A DNA stretch of 64,000 nucleotides from Paenibacillus phocaeensis (GTDB lineage Bacteria > Bacillota > Bacilli > Paenibacillales > Paenibacillaceae). The notes under the pieces were generated by a model. It saw only the letters and a list, made by a program, of their open reading frames with translations. It was not told the DNA's origin and made no database searches. The stretch lies in the NCBI RefSeq assembly GCF_900021165.1, contig NZ_FCOQ01000021.1, positions 64,567-128,566 on the forward strand. The letters run 5' to 3'. Of the stretch, positions 1 through 8,385 are shown piece after piece (the first letter of the stretch is position 1; each line of letters starts with the position of its first letter). Both the position numbers and the translations under genes were made by a program.

Positions 1-3000
1 GGAGGCGTCAGCCTGCCTCCCAAGCCGGAAGCGGTAAATCTTGCGCTGGGCAAGGCGGTAACGGCGTCTTCGCTGGAAATCGATGAGCCGAGCAAATCCG
101 CTGAAGATAAAGCCAAAATGGAAGAGAAGAACTACTTGGCGAGCAACGCGACCGATGGCAGCAACGATACCCGCTGGTCCTCGGTTTATAAAGATAACGA
201 ATGGATTTATGTCGACTTGGGTGATGTCAGCGAGATCGGCAGCGTCTCCTTCAACTGGGAGGCGGCTTACGGACGCGCCTACGATATTCAGGTATCCGAA
301 GATGCCGAGCACTGGACGACCGTTTATCGCCAGATCAACGGATCGGGCGGACGGGAGAGCATTCCGGTCTACGCGAAAGCCCGTTACGTGAAAATGGTCG
401 GTCTTGGCCGCGGCTCTACCAATGGGTATTCACTGTATGAATTCGGCGTCTACGCCTATCGCGAAGGCGACCCGAAATCCACTTATGACATCCCGGAAAT
501 TCCGGCCGCTTCCGCCGTTCAGGTTGGCGCGGGCAGCTACGAAATCAATGACGTGACGATGCTGGAGCCGAAAAATCCGAAGTATCGCACCTCCAATGTG
601 AAAGCGCCGATTCCTTCAAATGATTGGTGGCAGTCGATCCTGATCTCCAATTTAGGCGATGGCAACAGCCTGGTGACGCTCCCGCTGAAGAACCGGTATA
701 CCAAGCAGGGGCTGAATATTTTGAACCCGGGGGCCGGTTATGCTTCTGCGGATGGAGGTTCGATTGACGCCGACGGTGAACCGGATTTGATCCTGTCAAC
801 CAATGACCTCAACCCGGCGGAGGTGGTCACGAAGATCTCCGGTTATGGCGACTATTCCGCCACGGTAGTGATGAGTGACGACGATACGGCGAAAATGAGC
901 ACGACGTTCGTCAAAGGCTCGCCGTTCCTTTACAACACGTTCGAAAATCCGGATGCGGCGATCCTGCAGTCGCAGTACATCACCCGGTTGTATGACGATC
1001 ATGGTCAGCCGATCCTGCTCAATGACGGCGACGTGCTGACAGGCGATCATATCGGCATCGAGGTGACCAACCAGGATAAAGCGCCGCAGCCGCAGACATT
1101 CGTGCGGCATTACGGGGTGTTCGCTCCGGAAGGCACGTTGTTCATGAAACTTGGCAATACGATCAAGATCAAATTTGGCCAAGGCGACAGCTATCTGTCC
1201 CTGGCGGCGTTGCCGTCTGCGGAGGAGCTTGGCAACTATTATCAGCATGCCTATGCGTTCGTGACGGATACGCAAGTGGACTACCGGTATGATGAAGCGG
1301 CTTCGCTAGTGACGACCGATTTCCGCTCGATCACGGAGCTGAAGCGTCCGGGCTTCTCTTCGGACACGTTGATGGCGCTGCTCCCGCATCAATGGAAGAT
1401 CGCAACCACACCATTGACTAACCTAAGCTATCCTTCGATCCGCGGTTTGATGAAGGTTAGTGAAGGGAACTCTTTTACGACGCAAGACCGTTTCTACGGC
1501 ATCATCCCGCAGTTTGTCGAACCTGACGATCCGACCTATTCCCGGGCGCAGTTGATCGCGTACCTGGATCAATTGGATGCGGATGTATCAGGCAACCTCA
1601 TGAGCGACGATCCCTATTGGCAAGGGAAGAAGCTGCACCCCTTGTCCCTGGGTGTCTTGATCAGCGATCAGTTGGGCGACACGGAACGGAGAGATCGGTA
1701 TCTCTCCAAGCTGAAGGAGATTCTAACGGACTGGTATACCTACTCGCCGGAGGAACGGCTGCACTCGTATTATTTCCATTACTCGGACATATGGGGCGCG
1801 ATTTTCCCGTACGGCAGCGGGTATGGCGTGAATACGGGGTTGACGGATCACCATTTCACGTACGGCTATTATGTCTTCGCTTCCGCCGTGCTGGCGACGT
1901 ACGACAAGCAGTTCCTTCAGGATTACGGCGATATGGTGGAGTTGCTGATTCGCGACTATGCCAACCCGTCCAAGACGGACAGCCAGTTCCCTTGGCTTCG
2001 CAACTTTGACCCGTATGAAGGGCATTCCTGGGCAGGCGGTTATGCGGACAACCGCAGCGGCAACAACCAGGAGGCCGCCGGTGAGGCTTTATTCAGCTGG
2101 GTCGGCGAATACATGTGGGGCCTTGTGACCGGCAACGATGAGTACCGGGATACCGGCATTTGGGGCTTTACGACCGAGGAGAAAGCAGCCGAGCAATACT
2201 GGTTCAACTATGACCACGACAACTGGGCGGATGGCTACAAGCATGCTACCGTAGGTCATGTTTACGGCAGCGCCTATTTGTACGGCACGTATTTCTCCGG
2301 GGAACCGGAGCAGATTTACGGCATTCACTGGCTCCCGCCGGCAGAATGGATGACATACTACGGACGGGATCCGCAGAAAACAAACGAGTTATATGCCGGG
2401 TTGATCCAAGACCTCGGCGGCCAGCCGGAGCGTTCGTGGCAGCATATCATCTGGCCGTTCCAATCGATCGGCGATCCGGAAGGCGCGCTGGCGAAATGGG
2501 ATACGAGTCAAATGCAGCAAAACGAAGTTTTTAACGCGTACTGGTTCATTCACAGCATGGTTTCGACCGGAACCCGCACCATGGAGATTTGGGCGGACGA
2601 TCCGGCGGTAACTGTCTATGAAAAAGACGGCGTCTACACAGCGCAAATCTGGAACCCGACGGACAACGCCAAAACGGTGCATTTCTTCGGGGCAAACGGA
2701 CCGTTGGGATCGGCGACGGTTTATGCCAAAGCCCAGGTGAAGGTCAATCCGCTTGAAGAAACGGTGCTGGAAGGCCCGGATCCGACGCACGGCGTGAAAT
2801 ATCTGGATCGCAGCGAATGGACTCTCACGGCTTCTTCCAGTTCAGAAAGCGTGGAACACCTCGTTGACGGCGACTTGACTACCCGCTGGTCTTCGGGGCG
2901 TGTGCAAGCCCCCGGCGATTGGCTGCAAATCGATCTGGGTTCGGAGCAATCCTTCGATACCTTGTTGATGAACTCCGGTACGAACTGGGGAGATTATGCG

Positions 3001-4461
3001 CATGGATATGAAGTTTACGTCTCGGCTGACGGCGAGAACTGGAGTGAACCGGCAACTACCGGCACCGGAACTTCGCCCAGCTTGGCCGTACCCCTTGGTA
3101 AACAGCAGGCCCGTTATGTGAAAATCGTACTGACGGACGCTTCGGACAGCTGGTGGTCGATTTCCGAGCTGAAGCTGGCCGAATTCGGCGTTCCGTCACC
3201 GGGGACGTTGCCTCCGGGGGACGGCTCGCTTGAGGATCGAACCCGGTGGGTCGTGACCGCCTCCTCCACGCAAGGGGAGGAGGGGACGGCAAAGATGTTG
3301 GACGGGAACCGCGACACGCTTTGGACGAACGGACGCGAGCAGGCAAGCGGACAATGGGTGAAGGTGGATTTGGGCGCGGTACAGCGTTTTGATTCCATCG
3401 AACTCGATCCGGGCAACGCGGGTGATGATTACCCTCGCGCATATCGACTCTATGTTTCGAACGACGGTGAGAACTGGGGAGATCCGGTCATCGGAGGCTC
3501 AGGACAGCCGGGGCTCTTGTCGATTACTTTCCCGACGCAAACCGCCCGTTACCTGAAGCTCGTGCAAATTGGCGAAGCCAACCGGTGGTGGTCGATCGCC
3601 GAGCTTTACGTCAATGATTACGGCATCGGCAAGCAAAAAGAGTTGACAGCAGACGGCTGGAACATTACCACTTCTTCTGGCGAGGGCGCAGAAGCGATGC
3701 TGGATGGCGACGAAGGGACTCGCTGGACGAGCGGCCGCGAGCAATCCGGCGGGGAATGGTTCCAGCTGGATATGGGCACGCCGCAGCCGGTCGACCAGAT
3801 TGTCATGGACAGCAGCGGCAGCCGCGACGATTACGCCCGCAGTTATGAAGTGTACGTCTCGCTCGACGGCGAGACTTGGGGAAGTCCCGTCGCTTCGGGG
3901 ACCGGCAAAGGTCCGGTGGTGACGGCCGCCTTCCCGCTGCAGACGGCGCGCTTCATAAAAGTCGGGCAAACGGGAACCGATTCCCACTGGTGGTCGATTC
4001 AGGAGTTGAACGTGTATACAGCGGATCAGACGGATTGGGTACCTGAACCGGGAGAGGGAAACGAGCCGTTTCTGGATTCGTTGGATCGCTCGGGATGGAC
4101 GGTTACGGCTTCGACCTACGCTGATGTCTCGGCATTGCTGGATGATAGCCTGGGCAGCCGCTGGACGTCCGGCGCGGGGCAATCCCCTGACCAGTGGATC
4201 CAGATTGATTTAGGCGGCGAGCAGCGCTTCAGCCGGCTGAGCATGGATTCGGGCAGCAGCGACAACGATTATGCCCGCAGTTTCCAGATCCTGATCTCGA
4301 ATGACGGGGAAGACTGGACGACGATCGCGGAAGAAGCCGGGACGAGCAAGCAGATCTTGACAACCTTCCCGCAGCAAACCGCCCGGTACGTGAAAATCTT
4401 GCAAACTTCGACGACCCCGGAGTGGTGGTGGTCGATCGCTGAATTAAATCTATATCGGTAA
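1..4461 (+). CDS. Secreted GH81 endo-beta-1,3-glucanase with five discoidin (F5/8C) domains, 5' end outside window
   Basis: The reading frame is open from base 1, and the first discoidin domain begins before the first internal ATG (118), so the gene starts upstream and its signal peptide is not visible. Domains in order (residues counted from base 1): F5/8 type C at about 15-155, a GH81 catalytic region at about 190-930, then four more F5/8C repeats at roughly 935-1063, 1075-1208, 1214-1340 and 1360-1486, each with the WxS, xQIDLG and ARYVK signatures. GH81 hallmarks are DHHF with Asp616 and GNNQE...E with Glu691/Glu695. GH81 enzymes cut beta-1,3-glucan (laminarin, fungal wall). Discoidin repeats probably anchor it to polysaccharide. 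A hairpin terminator follows directly. Family assignment is firm; substrate is inferred from the family. Confidence 0.88.
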   Translation, partial: GGVSLPPKPEAVNLALGKAVTASSLEIDEPSKSAEDKAKMEEKNYLASNATDGSNDTRWSSVYKDNEWIYVDLGDVSEIGSVSFNWEAAYGRAYDIQVSEDAEHWTTVYRQINGSGGRESIPVYAKARYVKMVGLGRGSTNGYSLYEFGVYAYREGDPKSTYDIPEIPAASAVQVGAGSYEINDVTMLEPKNPKYRTSNVKAPIPSNDWWQSILISNLGDGNSLVTLPLKNRYTKQGLNILNPGAGYASADGGSIDADGEPDLILSTNDLNPAEVVTKISGYGDYSATVVMSDDDTAKMSTTFVKGSPFLYNTFENPDAAILQSQYITRLYDDHGQPILLNDGDVLTGDHIGIEVTNQDKAPQPQTFVRHYGVFAPEGTLFMKLGNTIKIKFGQGDSYLSLAALPSAEELGNYYQHAYAFVTDTQVDYRYDEAASLVTTDFRSITELKRPGFSSDTLMALLPHQWKIATTPLTNLSYPSIRGLMKVSEGNSFTTQDRFYGIIPQFVEPDDPTYSRAQLIAYLDQLDADVSGNLMSDDPYWQGKKLHPLSLGVLISDQLGDTERRDRYLSKLKEILTDWYTYSPEERLHSYYFHYSDIWGAIFPYGSGYGVNTGLTDHHFTYGYYVFASAVLATYDKQFLQDYGDMVELLIRDYANPSKTDSQFPWLRNFDPYEGHSWAGGYADNRSGNNQEAAGEALFSWVGEYMWGLVTGNDEYRDTGIWGFTTEEKAAEQYWFNYDHDNWADGYKHATVGHVYGSAYLYGTYFSGEPEQIYGIHWLPPAEWMTYYGRDPQKTNELYAGLIQDLGGQPERSWQHIIWPFQSIGDPEGALAKWDTSQMQQNEVFNAYWFIHSMVSTGTRTMEIWADDPAVTVYEKDGVYTAQIWNPTDNAKTVHFFGANGPLGSATVYAKAQVKVNPLEETVLEGPDPTHGVKYLDRSEWTLTASSSSESVEHLVDGDLTTRWSSGRVQAPGDWLQIDLGSEQSFDTLLMNSGTNWGDYAHGYEVYVSADGENWSEPATTGTGTSPSLAVPLGKQQARYVKIVLTDASDSWWSISELKLAEFGVPSPGTLPPGDGSLEDRTRWVVTASSTQGEEGTAKMLDGNRDTLWTNGREQASGQWVKVDLGAVQRFDSIELDPGNAGDDYPRAYRLYVSNDGENWGDPVIGGSGQPGLLSITFPTQTARYLKLVQIGEANRWWSIAELYVNDYGIGKQKELTADGWNITTSSGEGAEAMLDGDEGTRWTSGREQSGGEWFQLDMGTPQPVDQIVMDSSGSRDDYARSYEVYVSLDGETWGSPVASGTGKGPVVTAAFPLQTARFIKVGQTGTDSHWWSIQELNVYTADQTDWVPEPGEGNEPFLDSLDRSGWTVTASTYADVSALLDDSLGSRWTSGAGQSPDQWIQIDLGGEQRFSRLSMDSGSSDNDYARSFQILISNDGEDWTTIAEEAGTSKQILTTFPQQTARYVKILQTSTTPEWWWSIAELNLYR

Positions 4462-4484
4462 GCAGTTTGATAGAGGAAATCATG

Positions 4485-4530
4485 CAGCTCCCGGAGGACG
4501 GATGTTCCGTTGCCGGGAGCTGAGTCGTTT
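4485..4530 (+). terminator. Terminator of the GH81 gene
   Basis: Perfect 10-bp stem CAGCTCCCGG (4485-4494) / CCGGGAGCTG (4513-4522), 24 bases after the stop codon, followed by a short T-rich stretch. Confidence 0.7.
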
Positions 4531-4714
4531 TGGCCCAAAACATACGGGAACGGTAATTCTAAATATTTCTTTACCGATCATTCTCAATATGATAAACTCA
4601 GGATGAAAGGGGGAGTGCCCACTGGCCAGAACTCGTCCGGATCGTCGGTCGAAGGGCAAGGAGGGGATGTAGTCAAGGAGGGTATGCAAAAGATGAACAA
4701 GCTGTGACTATGAA

Positions 4715-4778
4715 TGTGAAAAAAAGCACATTAAAAGTGAAATTTATCACATTTAACAATTCCACTTTTTTTTATAAT
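4715..4778 (+). promoter_or_regulatory. Two FNR/CRP-type boxes and a -10 element
   Basis: Box 1 is TGTGA-AAAAAA-GCACA (4715-4730) and box 2 is AGTGA-AATTTA-TCACA (4736-4751); each matches TGTGA-N6-TCACA at 9 of 10 positions. They start 21 bp apart, about two helical turns. A TATAAT -10 lies at 4773-4778 with no good -35. With a start site near 4785 the boxes centre near -41.5 and -62.5, the usual spacing for class II plus upstream activation by this family. TGTGA-N6-TCACA is the known Bacillus subtilis Fnr box. That an Fnr/Crp protein binds here is inference. Confidence 0.6.
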
Positions 4779-4811
4779 TCAAACTGAAGATAAAAACAGG
4801 AGGGAAACAAC

Positions 4812-5351
4812 ATGAAAATGGTCAAAGGTTTGGTAGTAGCAGGGATTGCAGCGGCACTGCTGGCAGGATGCAGTTCAAACGACAATTCGGCGGCGAACAC
4901 GAATAAACCCGCTGAGCAAACGGATGTCACCACAACGGCTTCGATTGTAAACCAAGCGGATGCGTTCGTGAACGCAGTCGGCGAGAAGGGCACATGGATC
5001 ATTGCGATTCTGAACGACTTGACCGTTGACAAGGACGTTGTAGTTGCCGGGGAATTCCATGACAAGAACGACTCATCCAAGGACATCTATCGCAAAATCG
5101 CGTTGTACACCCAGGACGAAGATCACAACATCACCGCTTCGTTTACATTGACCGTCCCTAAACTGACGGTACAAAGCGAAAACCTGAGAATTCAAGGCGG
5201 CACCGTGAAAGGCGACGTCTATGTTGAAGCCAACGGGTTCAACCTGGATAAAACGGCTACGATCGACGGTAACTTGTATTTTGCCAACGCCGACGTGCAA
5301 GCCAGCGCGAAAATCGACGGTAAAGTTACGGGCGCGACCGAAGTGAAGTAA
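4812..5351 (+). CDS. Secreted lipoprotein with beta-repeat C-terminal half, function unknown
   Basis: Strong RBS AGGAGGG eight bases before ATG. The N-terminus is a lipoprotein signal with lipobox LLAGC (Cys at residue 20), followed by a Ser/Asn/Thr-rich linker. Residues about 110-179 show short alternating repeats (SENLRIQGGTVKGDVYVEA, then ATIDGNLYFANADVQ, then AKIDGKV) that resemble a right-handed beta-helix or polymer-forming (bactofilin-like) fold. The pattern GTVKGDVYV / ATIDGNLYF is typical of that kind of repeat. 179 residues. It stands alone between terminators and behind two FNR/CRP-like boxes, suggesting control by oxygen or redox. I do not recognise a specific family; bactofilin relationship is a guess. 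Confidence 0.8.
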   Translation: MKMVKGLVVAGIAAALLAGCSSNDNSAANTNKPAEQTDVTTTASIVNQADAFVNAVGEKGTWIIAILNDLTVDKDVVVAGEFHDKNDSSKDIYRKIALYTQDEDHNITASFTLTVPKLTVQSENLRIQGGTVKGDVYVEANGFNLDKTATIDGNLYFANADVQASAKIDGKVTGATEVK

Positions 5352-5371
5352 GCCGAAAACCAACAATGACT

Positions 5372-5406
5372 AAGGCCAACCGATTGCGGTTGGCCTTGTT
5401 TTTTTA
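5372..5406 (+). terminator. Terminator of the lipoprotein gene
   Basis: Stem AAGGCCAACCG (5372-5382) / CGGTTGGCCTT (5387-5397) with a four-base loop and a T-run to 5405. Confidence 0.9.
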
Positions 5407-5530
5407 GATGAAGAATGACTTTACAAATACATAGATTCCTAAACCGATGATTGCGATGCCGCTAAGATTCTTGAGGTTGCGGTATGTCCGTTCGTATGGT
5501 CTAATCGCAGTAGATGCATTCCACAGCGAA
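5404..5530 (-). pseudogene. C-terminal relic of a membrane protein
   Basis: On the minus strand a frame closed by TAA at 5404-5406 reads, just before the stop, IAIIGLGIYVFVKSFFI, a transmembrane helix with charged residues before it (RPYERTYRNLKN). It has no start codon and is cut by a stop near 5554, so it looks like the last 40 or so residues of a transporter-type protein left after deletion. The parent family is not identified. The short length makes chance coding possible. Confidence 0.3.
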
Positions 5531-5555
5531 AGATCCGGTAAGGAGGCGAGCGGTT

Positions 5556-6386
5556 ATGAACTTGAATAATCTCTATTTTCATATCCATTACTGCAATAGC
5601 AAACAGCCAAACGATGGCAAGCCGCTCAAGCGCAAAATAAGCCGTACGCTTCAGCATCACGAGCTGCTGCTTATCATCGGCGGGAAGGGCAGTTTCACGC
5701 TGGATCGCAAGAAGTATCCCGTTCGGGACGGTCTCTTATTCTACATCAGGGCGGGTTTGCCCCATACGATTGAAATTGATGAGGCGGAGCCGATTTATTT
5801 CTATTCGGTCCACTTCAGTTATGTGAGCATCGGATATGACGACGGCGCTTGGTCGATCGGAAAAGCTCCCGACGGGCTGCCGCTGCCGCAGGTACGCGCT
5901 CTGCCGAACGGATACTTGGTAGAGGACGCCTTCCGAAGGCTGACGTCCGCCTGGTCCGCCAAACAGCCGGGTTACGAGCCGCTGGCAAGGGCCGGACTGC
6001 AGCAGTTGCTGTATGAAATCTTCGTCCAAGTGAAGCGGCAACATCAGAATCACGCGGTTGCGCTTAAAGTTGAGAAGGTCATCCAGTATATGCGCGAGCA
6101 TCTCGGCGAACGGCTCACTCTGGCGGAGTTGTCTGATTTGGTGCACCTGTCCACGTATTATCTGACGCGCGTGTTCAAGCAGGCAACCGGCTATACGGTC
6201 ATCGAATATTTCAACAAACTCAAAATGGACAAGGCCAAGGAACTCCTCGTGGACGGTGACAAGAAAATCAAGGAGGTCGCGCTGCAGCTCGGTTTCGCTG
6301 ATGAATTTTATTTCAGCCGAACCTTCAAACGGATAGAAGGGGTTAGTCCTTCCGAATTTCATAGCAAAATCGTCCATGGAGTTTAA
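5556..6386 (+). CDS. AraC family transcriptional regulator
   Basis: 276 residues. The start at 5556 is chosen because AGGAGG lies nine bases upstream; an in-frame ATG at 5514 has no RBS. The N-terminal half is a cupin-type sensing domain (GGKGSFTLDRKKYPVRDG, then RAGLPHTIE), and residues about 175-275 form the two HTH motifs of AraC proteins (LTLAELSDLVHLSTYYLTRV ... KEVALQLGFADEFYFSRTFK, ending in GVSPSEF). Such regulators usually answer to sugars and control adjacent genes. The MFS gene starts about 100 bases later on the same strand, so it or the pump genes may be the target; the effector is unknown. Confidence 0.9.
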   Translation: MNLNNLYFHIHYCNSKQPNDGKPLKRKISRTLQHHELLLIIGGKGSFTLDRKKYPVRDGLLFYIRAGLPHTIEIDEAEPIYFYSVHFSYVSIGYDDGAWSIGKAPDGLPLPQVRALPNGYLVEDAFRRLTSAWSAKQPGYEPLARAGLQQLLYEIFVQVKRQHQNHAVALKVEKVIQYMREHLGERLTLAELSDLVHLSTYYLTRVFKQATGYTVIEYFNKLKMDKAKELLVDGDKKIKEVALQLGFADEFYFSRTFKRIEGVSPSEFHSKIVHGV

Positions 6387-6492
6387 GATAATGCATGGTT
6401 TGAAGCCGTTATTCGCGTTAAAATCATCCTGCAAGAAAGTTCATTTAAGGCGCAAAGAGCAGGGTGTGCTAACAGAAGGAAGGCTTCGAGTG

Positions 6493-7707
6493 ATGCCGAT
6501 TTGGAGAAGAAATTTAATCGTTTGCTGGTTTGGCATGTTCGTGACGGGGGTGGGCATGAGCCAGATCGCTCCGATCCTGCCGCTGTACATCAAACAGCTG
6601 GGGGTGGATCAGGCCGATGCCGTGGCCCGTTATTCCGGACTTGCCTTTGGCATCACGTTTATCGTCTCGGCCATCTTCTCGCCGATTTGGGGACTTGCGG
6701 CCGATAAATACGGCCGTAAGCCGATGCTTCTCCGCGCCAGCCTTGGGATGGCGGTGGTTATTGGGTGTATGGGGTTCGCCACCAATGTGTATGTGCTGAT
6801 CGCTCTTCGTTTGCTGCAAGGGATCATTACCGGCTACGGCACGGCTTGTACGACGCTGATTGCGACGCAAACGGACAAGGCGCATGCGGGCTGGGCGCTG
6901 GGCTTATTGTCCACGTCCAATATCGCGGGATCGCTGCTAGGGCCCACGATTGGCGGGTTTATTGCCGAGAAAGTCGGGATACAGAGTACATTTTACTTTA
7001 CCGGCGCTTTGATGCTGATTGCCTTCCTCACTACGCTGTTCTTCGTAAAGGAAACGTTCGTACGGACGGACACGAAAGTGGCGGGCATGAAAGAAGTATG
7101 GGGCGCGGTGCCCGAGAAGAGCTTGACGGTAACGTTGTTTGTCACCTTTTTCATGTTGAGCGTCGCGATGTATTCGGTAGAGCCGATACTTACCGTATAC
7201 GTAAAGGAAATTTCCCGGACCAGCAGCCATGTGGCCTTGTTGGCCGGAGCCATCTTCTCGGCATCGGGGTTGGCTAATATCCTGGCGGCGCCGAGACTCG
7301 GGAAATGGTCCGATCGCATGGGCGCCCATAAAGTGATGCTGGCCGCGCTGTTGGCCGCAGGGATCTTGTTTATCCCGCAGGCGTTCGCTCGGAATCCATG
7401 GGAGCTGATGGGGCTGAGATTTTTGCTGGGATTCGCTGCGGGAGGATTAACCCCCTCGGTGAACACGCTGATCAAGAAAATCACCCCGGGGCCTCTCACG
7501 GGCAGAGTATACGGATTTAGTATGGCGGCGGGGTATCTGGGGGTATTTGCCGGTTCGGTGCTGGGCGGCCAAGTTGCGGCATGGTTTGGTATTCCGTATG
7601 TTTTTCTGATGACCAGCGTTTTGCTGCTGATCAATGCGGCATGGGTTTATGTCAAGGTGTATAAAAAAATGAGAGAGCCGGCCCATACGGCGGTCCAATC
7701 CAGATAG
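6493..7707 (+). CDS. MFS drug-efflux type transporter
   Basis: Twelve-helix major facilitator, 404 residues from ATG 6493 (GAAGGAAGG upstream; GTG 6490 is also possible; a longer frame from 6376 adds a charged stretch that does not look native). Motif A appears as GLAADKYGRKP between helices 2 and 3 and is repeated as GKWSDRMGAH in the second half. RLLQGIITGYG and GLLSTSNIAGSLLGPTIGG match motifs B and C of drug:H+ antiporters. It sits after an AraC regulator and 18 bases before an isochorismatase-fold hydrolase, probably one transcript. The substrate cannot be read from sequence; multidrug or sugar efflux are both possible. Confidence 0.88.
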   Translation: MPIWRRNLIVCWFGMFVTGVGMSQIAPILPLYIKQLGVDQADAVARYSGLAFGITFIVSAIFSPIWGLAADKYGRKPMLLRASLGMAVVIGCMGFATNVYVLIALRLLQGIITGYGTACTTLIATQTDKAHAGWALGLLSTSNIAGSLLGPTIGGFIAEKVGIQSTFYFTGALMLIAFLTTLFFVKETFVRTDTKVAGMKEVWGAVPEKSLTVTLFVTFFMLSVAMYSVEPILTVYVKEISRTSSHVALLAGAIFSASGLANILAAPRLGKWSDRMGAHKVMLAALLAAGILFIPQAFARNPWELMGLRFLLGFAAGGLTPSVNTLIKKITPGPLTGRVYGFSMAAGYLGVFAGSVLGGQVAAWFGIPYVFLMTSVLLLINAAWVYVKVYKKMREPAHTAVQSR

Positions 7708-7725
7708 GAGAGAGAGGAAGAGAGG

Positions 7726-8322
7726 ATGGAAAATACTCAATCTAACATGAATACGATGATCCTCGCGGAAAAAACGGCGCTGGTTGTCATCGATCTGCAG
7801 CAAGGCATTGCCGATCCGTCGCGTCAAGGGGCTCCGCACGCGAGCTCTGTCGTAGTAGAGAACGCAAGTCGGCTGGCACAGGCGTTTGCCGAAGAAGGCG
7901 GGTTCGTGGTACTCGTCCGCGTATCCTCCCTGGATGGTAAGGACATGCTGAAGCCCGATACGGACAGGAATCTGACCCCCGGTGCTTACCCGGCAGGCTG
8001 GGATGAAATCGTGCCGGAATTGGCGAAGATCCAAGGAGCGCACGTCGTAACCAAACGCCAGTGGGGGGCTTTCTACGGTACAGATCTCGACTTGCAGTTG
8101 CGGCGTCGCGGCATCGATACGATCGTGCTCTGCGGCATTTCAACCTCTATCGGAGTTGACACGACCGCGCGCGAAGCGTTCCAGCACGGATACCAGCAGA
8201 TCTTCGTGGAAGATGCCATGACCGCTTCGACGAAGGAGGAGCACGATTACGTATGCCGTTATATCTTCCCGCGCATCGGGAAGATTCGCTCTACGGAAGA
8301 AGTGTTAACGGCGCTACGGTAA
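7726..8322 (+). CDS. Isochorismatase-family cysteine hydrolase
   Basis: 198 residues with the family triad: Asp in ALVVIDLQQ, Lys in [15 protein letters not shown], and nucleophilic Cys in [16 protein letters not shown] followed by the usual cis-peptide region. The Cys marks an amide-hydrolase type (nicotinamidase/carbamoylase-like) rather than true isochorismatase, in which this residue is replaced. RBS GAGAGAGGAAGAGAGG precedes ATG 7726. It follows the MFS gene closely and ends at a shared bidirectional hairpin. The substrate is unknown; a detoxification role together with the pump is a reasonable inference. Confidence 0.87.
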   Translation: MENTQSNMNTMILAEKTALVVIDLQQGIADPSRQGAPHASSVVVENASRLAQAFAEEGGFVVLVRVSSLDGKDMLKPDTDRNLTPGAYPAGWDEIVPELAKIQGAHVVTKRQWGAFYGTDLDLQLRRRGIDTIVLCGISTSIGVDTTAREAFQHGYQQIFVEDAMTASTKEEHDYVCRYIFPRIGKIRSTEEVLTALR

Positions 8323-8340
8323 GCGGCGGGTTATGCAGAT

Positions 8341-8370
8341 AAGCCTTGAACCATGGGTTCAAGGCTTTTT
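8341..8370 (+). terminator. Terminator between convergent genes
   Basis: Perfect 12-bp stem AAGCCTTGAACC (8341-8352) / GGTTCAAGGCTT (8356-8367) with a three-base loop and TTTTT on the plus strand. It lies 18 bases from the end of the converging GHL6 gene and may serve both. Confidence 0.9.
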
Positions 8371-8385
8371 AACGTTCATCGTGCC

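Noticed and set aside
545..4543. Long minus-strand frames under the GH81 gene
   Set aside because: They follow from the GC-rich codon structure of the plus-strand gene, have no ribosome sites and resemble no family.
4510..4707. 65-codon frame after the GH81 terminator
   Set aside because: It begins inside the terminator stem, has no ribosome site, and its codon use is unlike neighbours.
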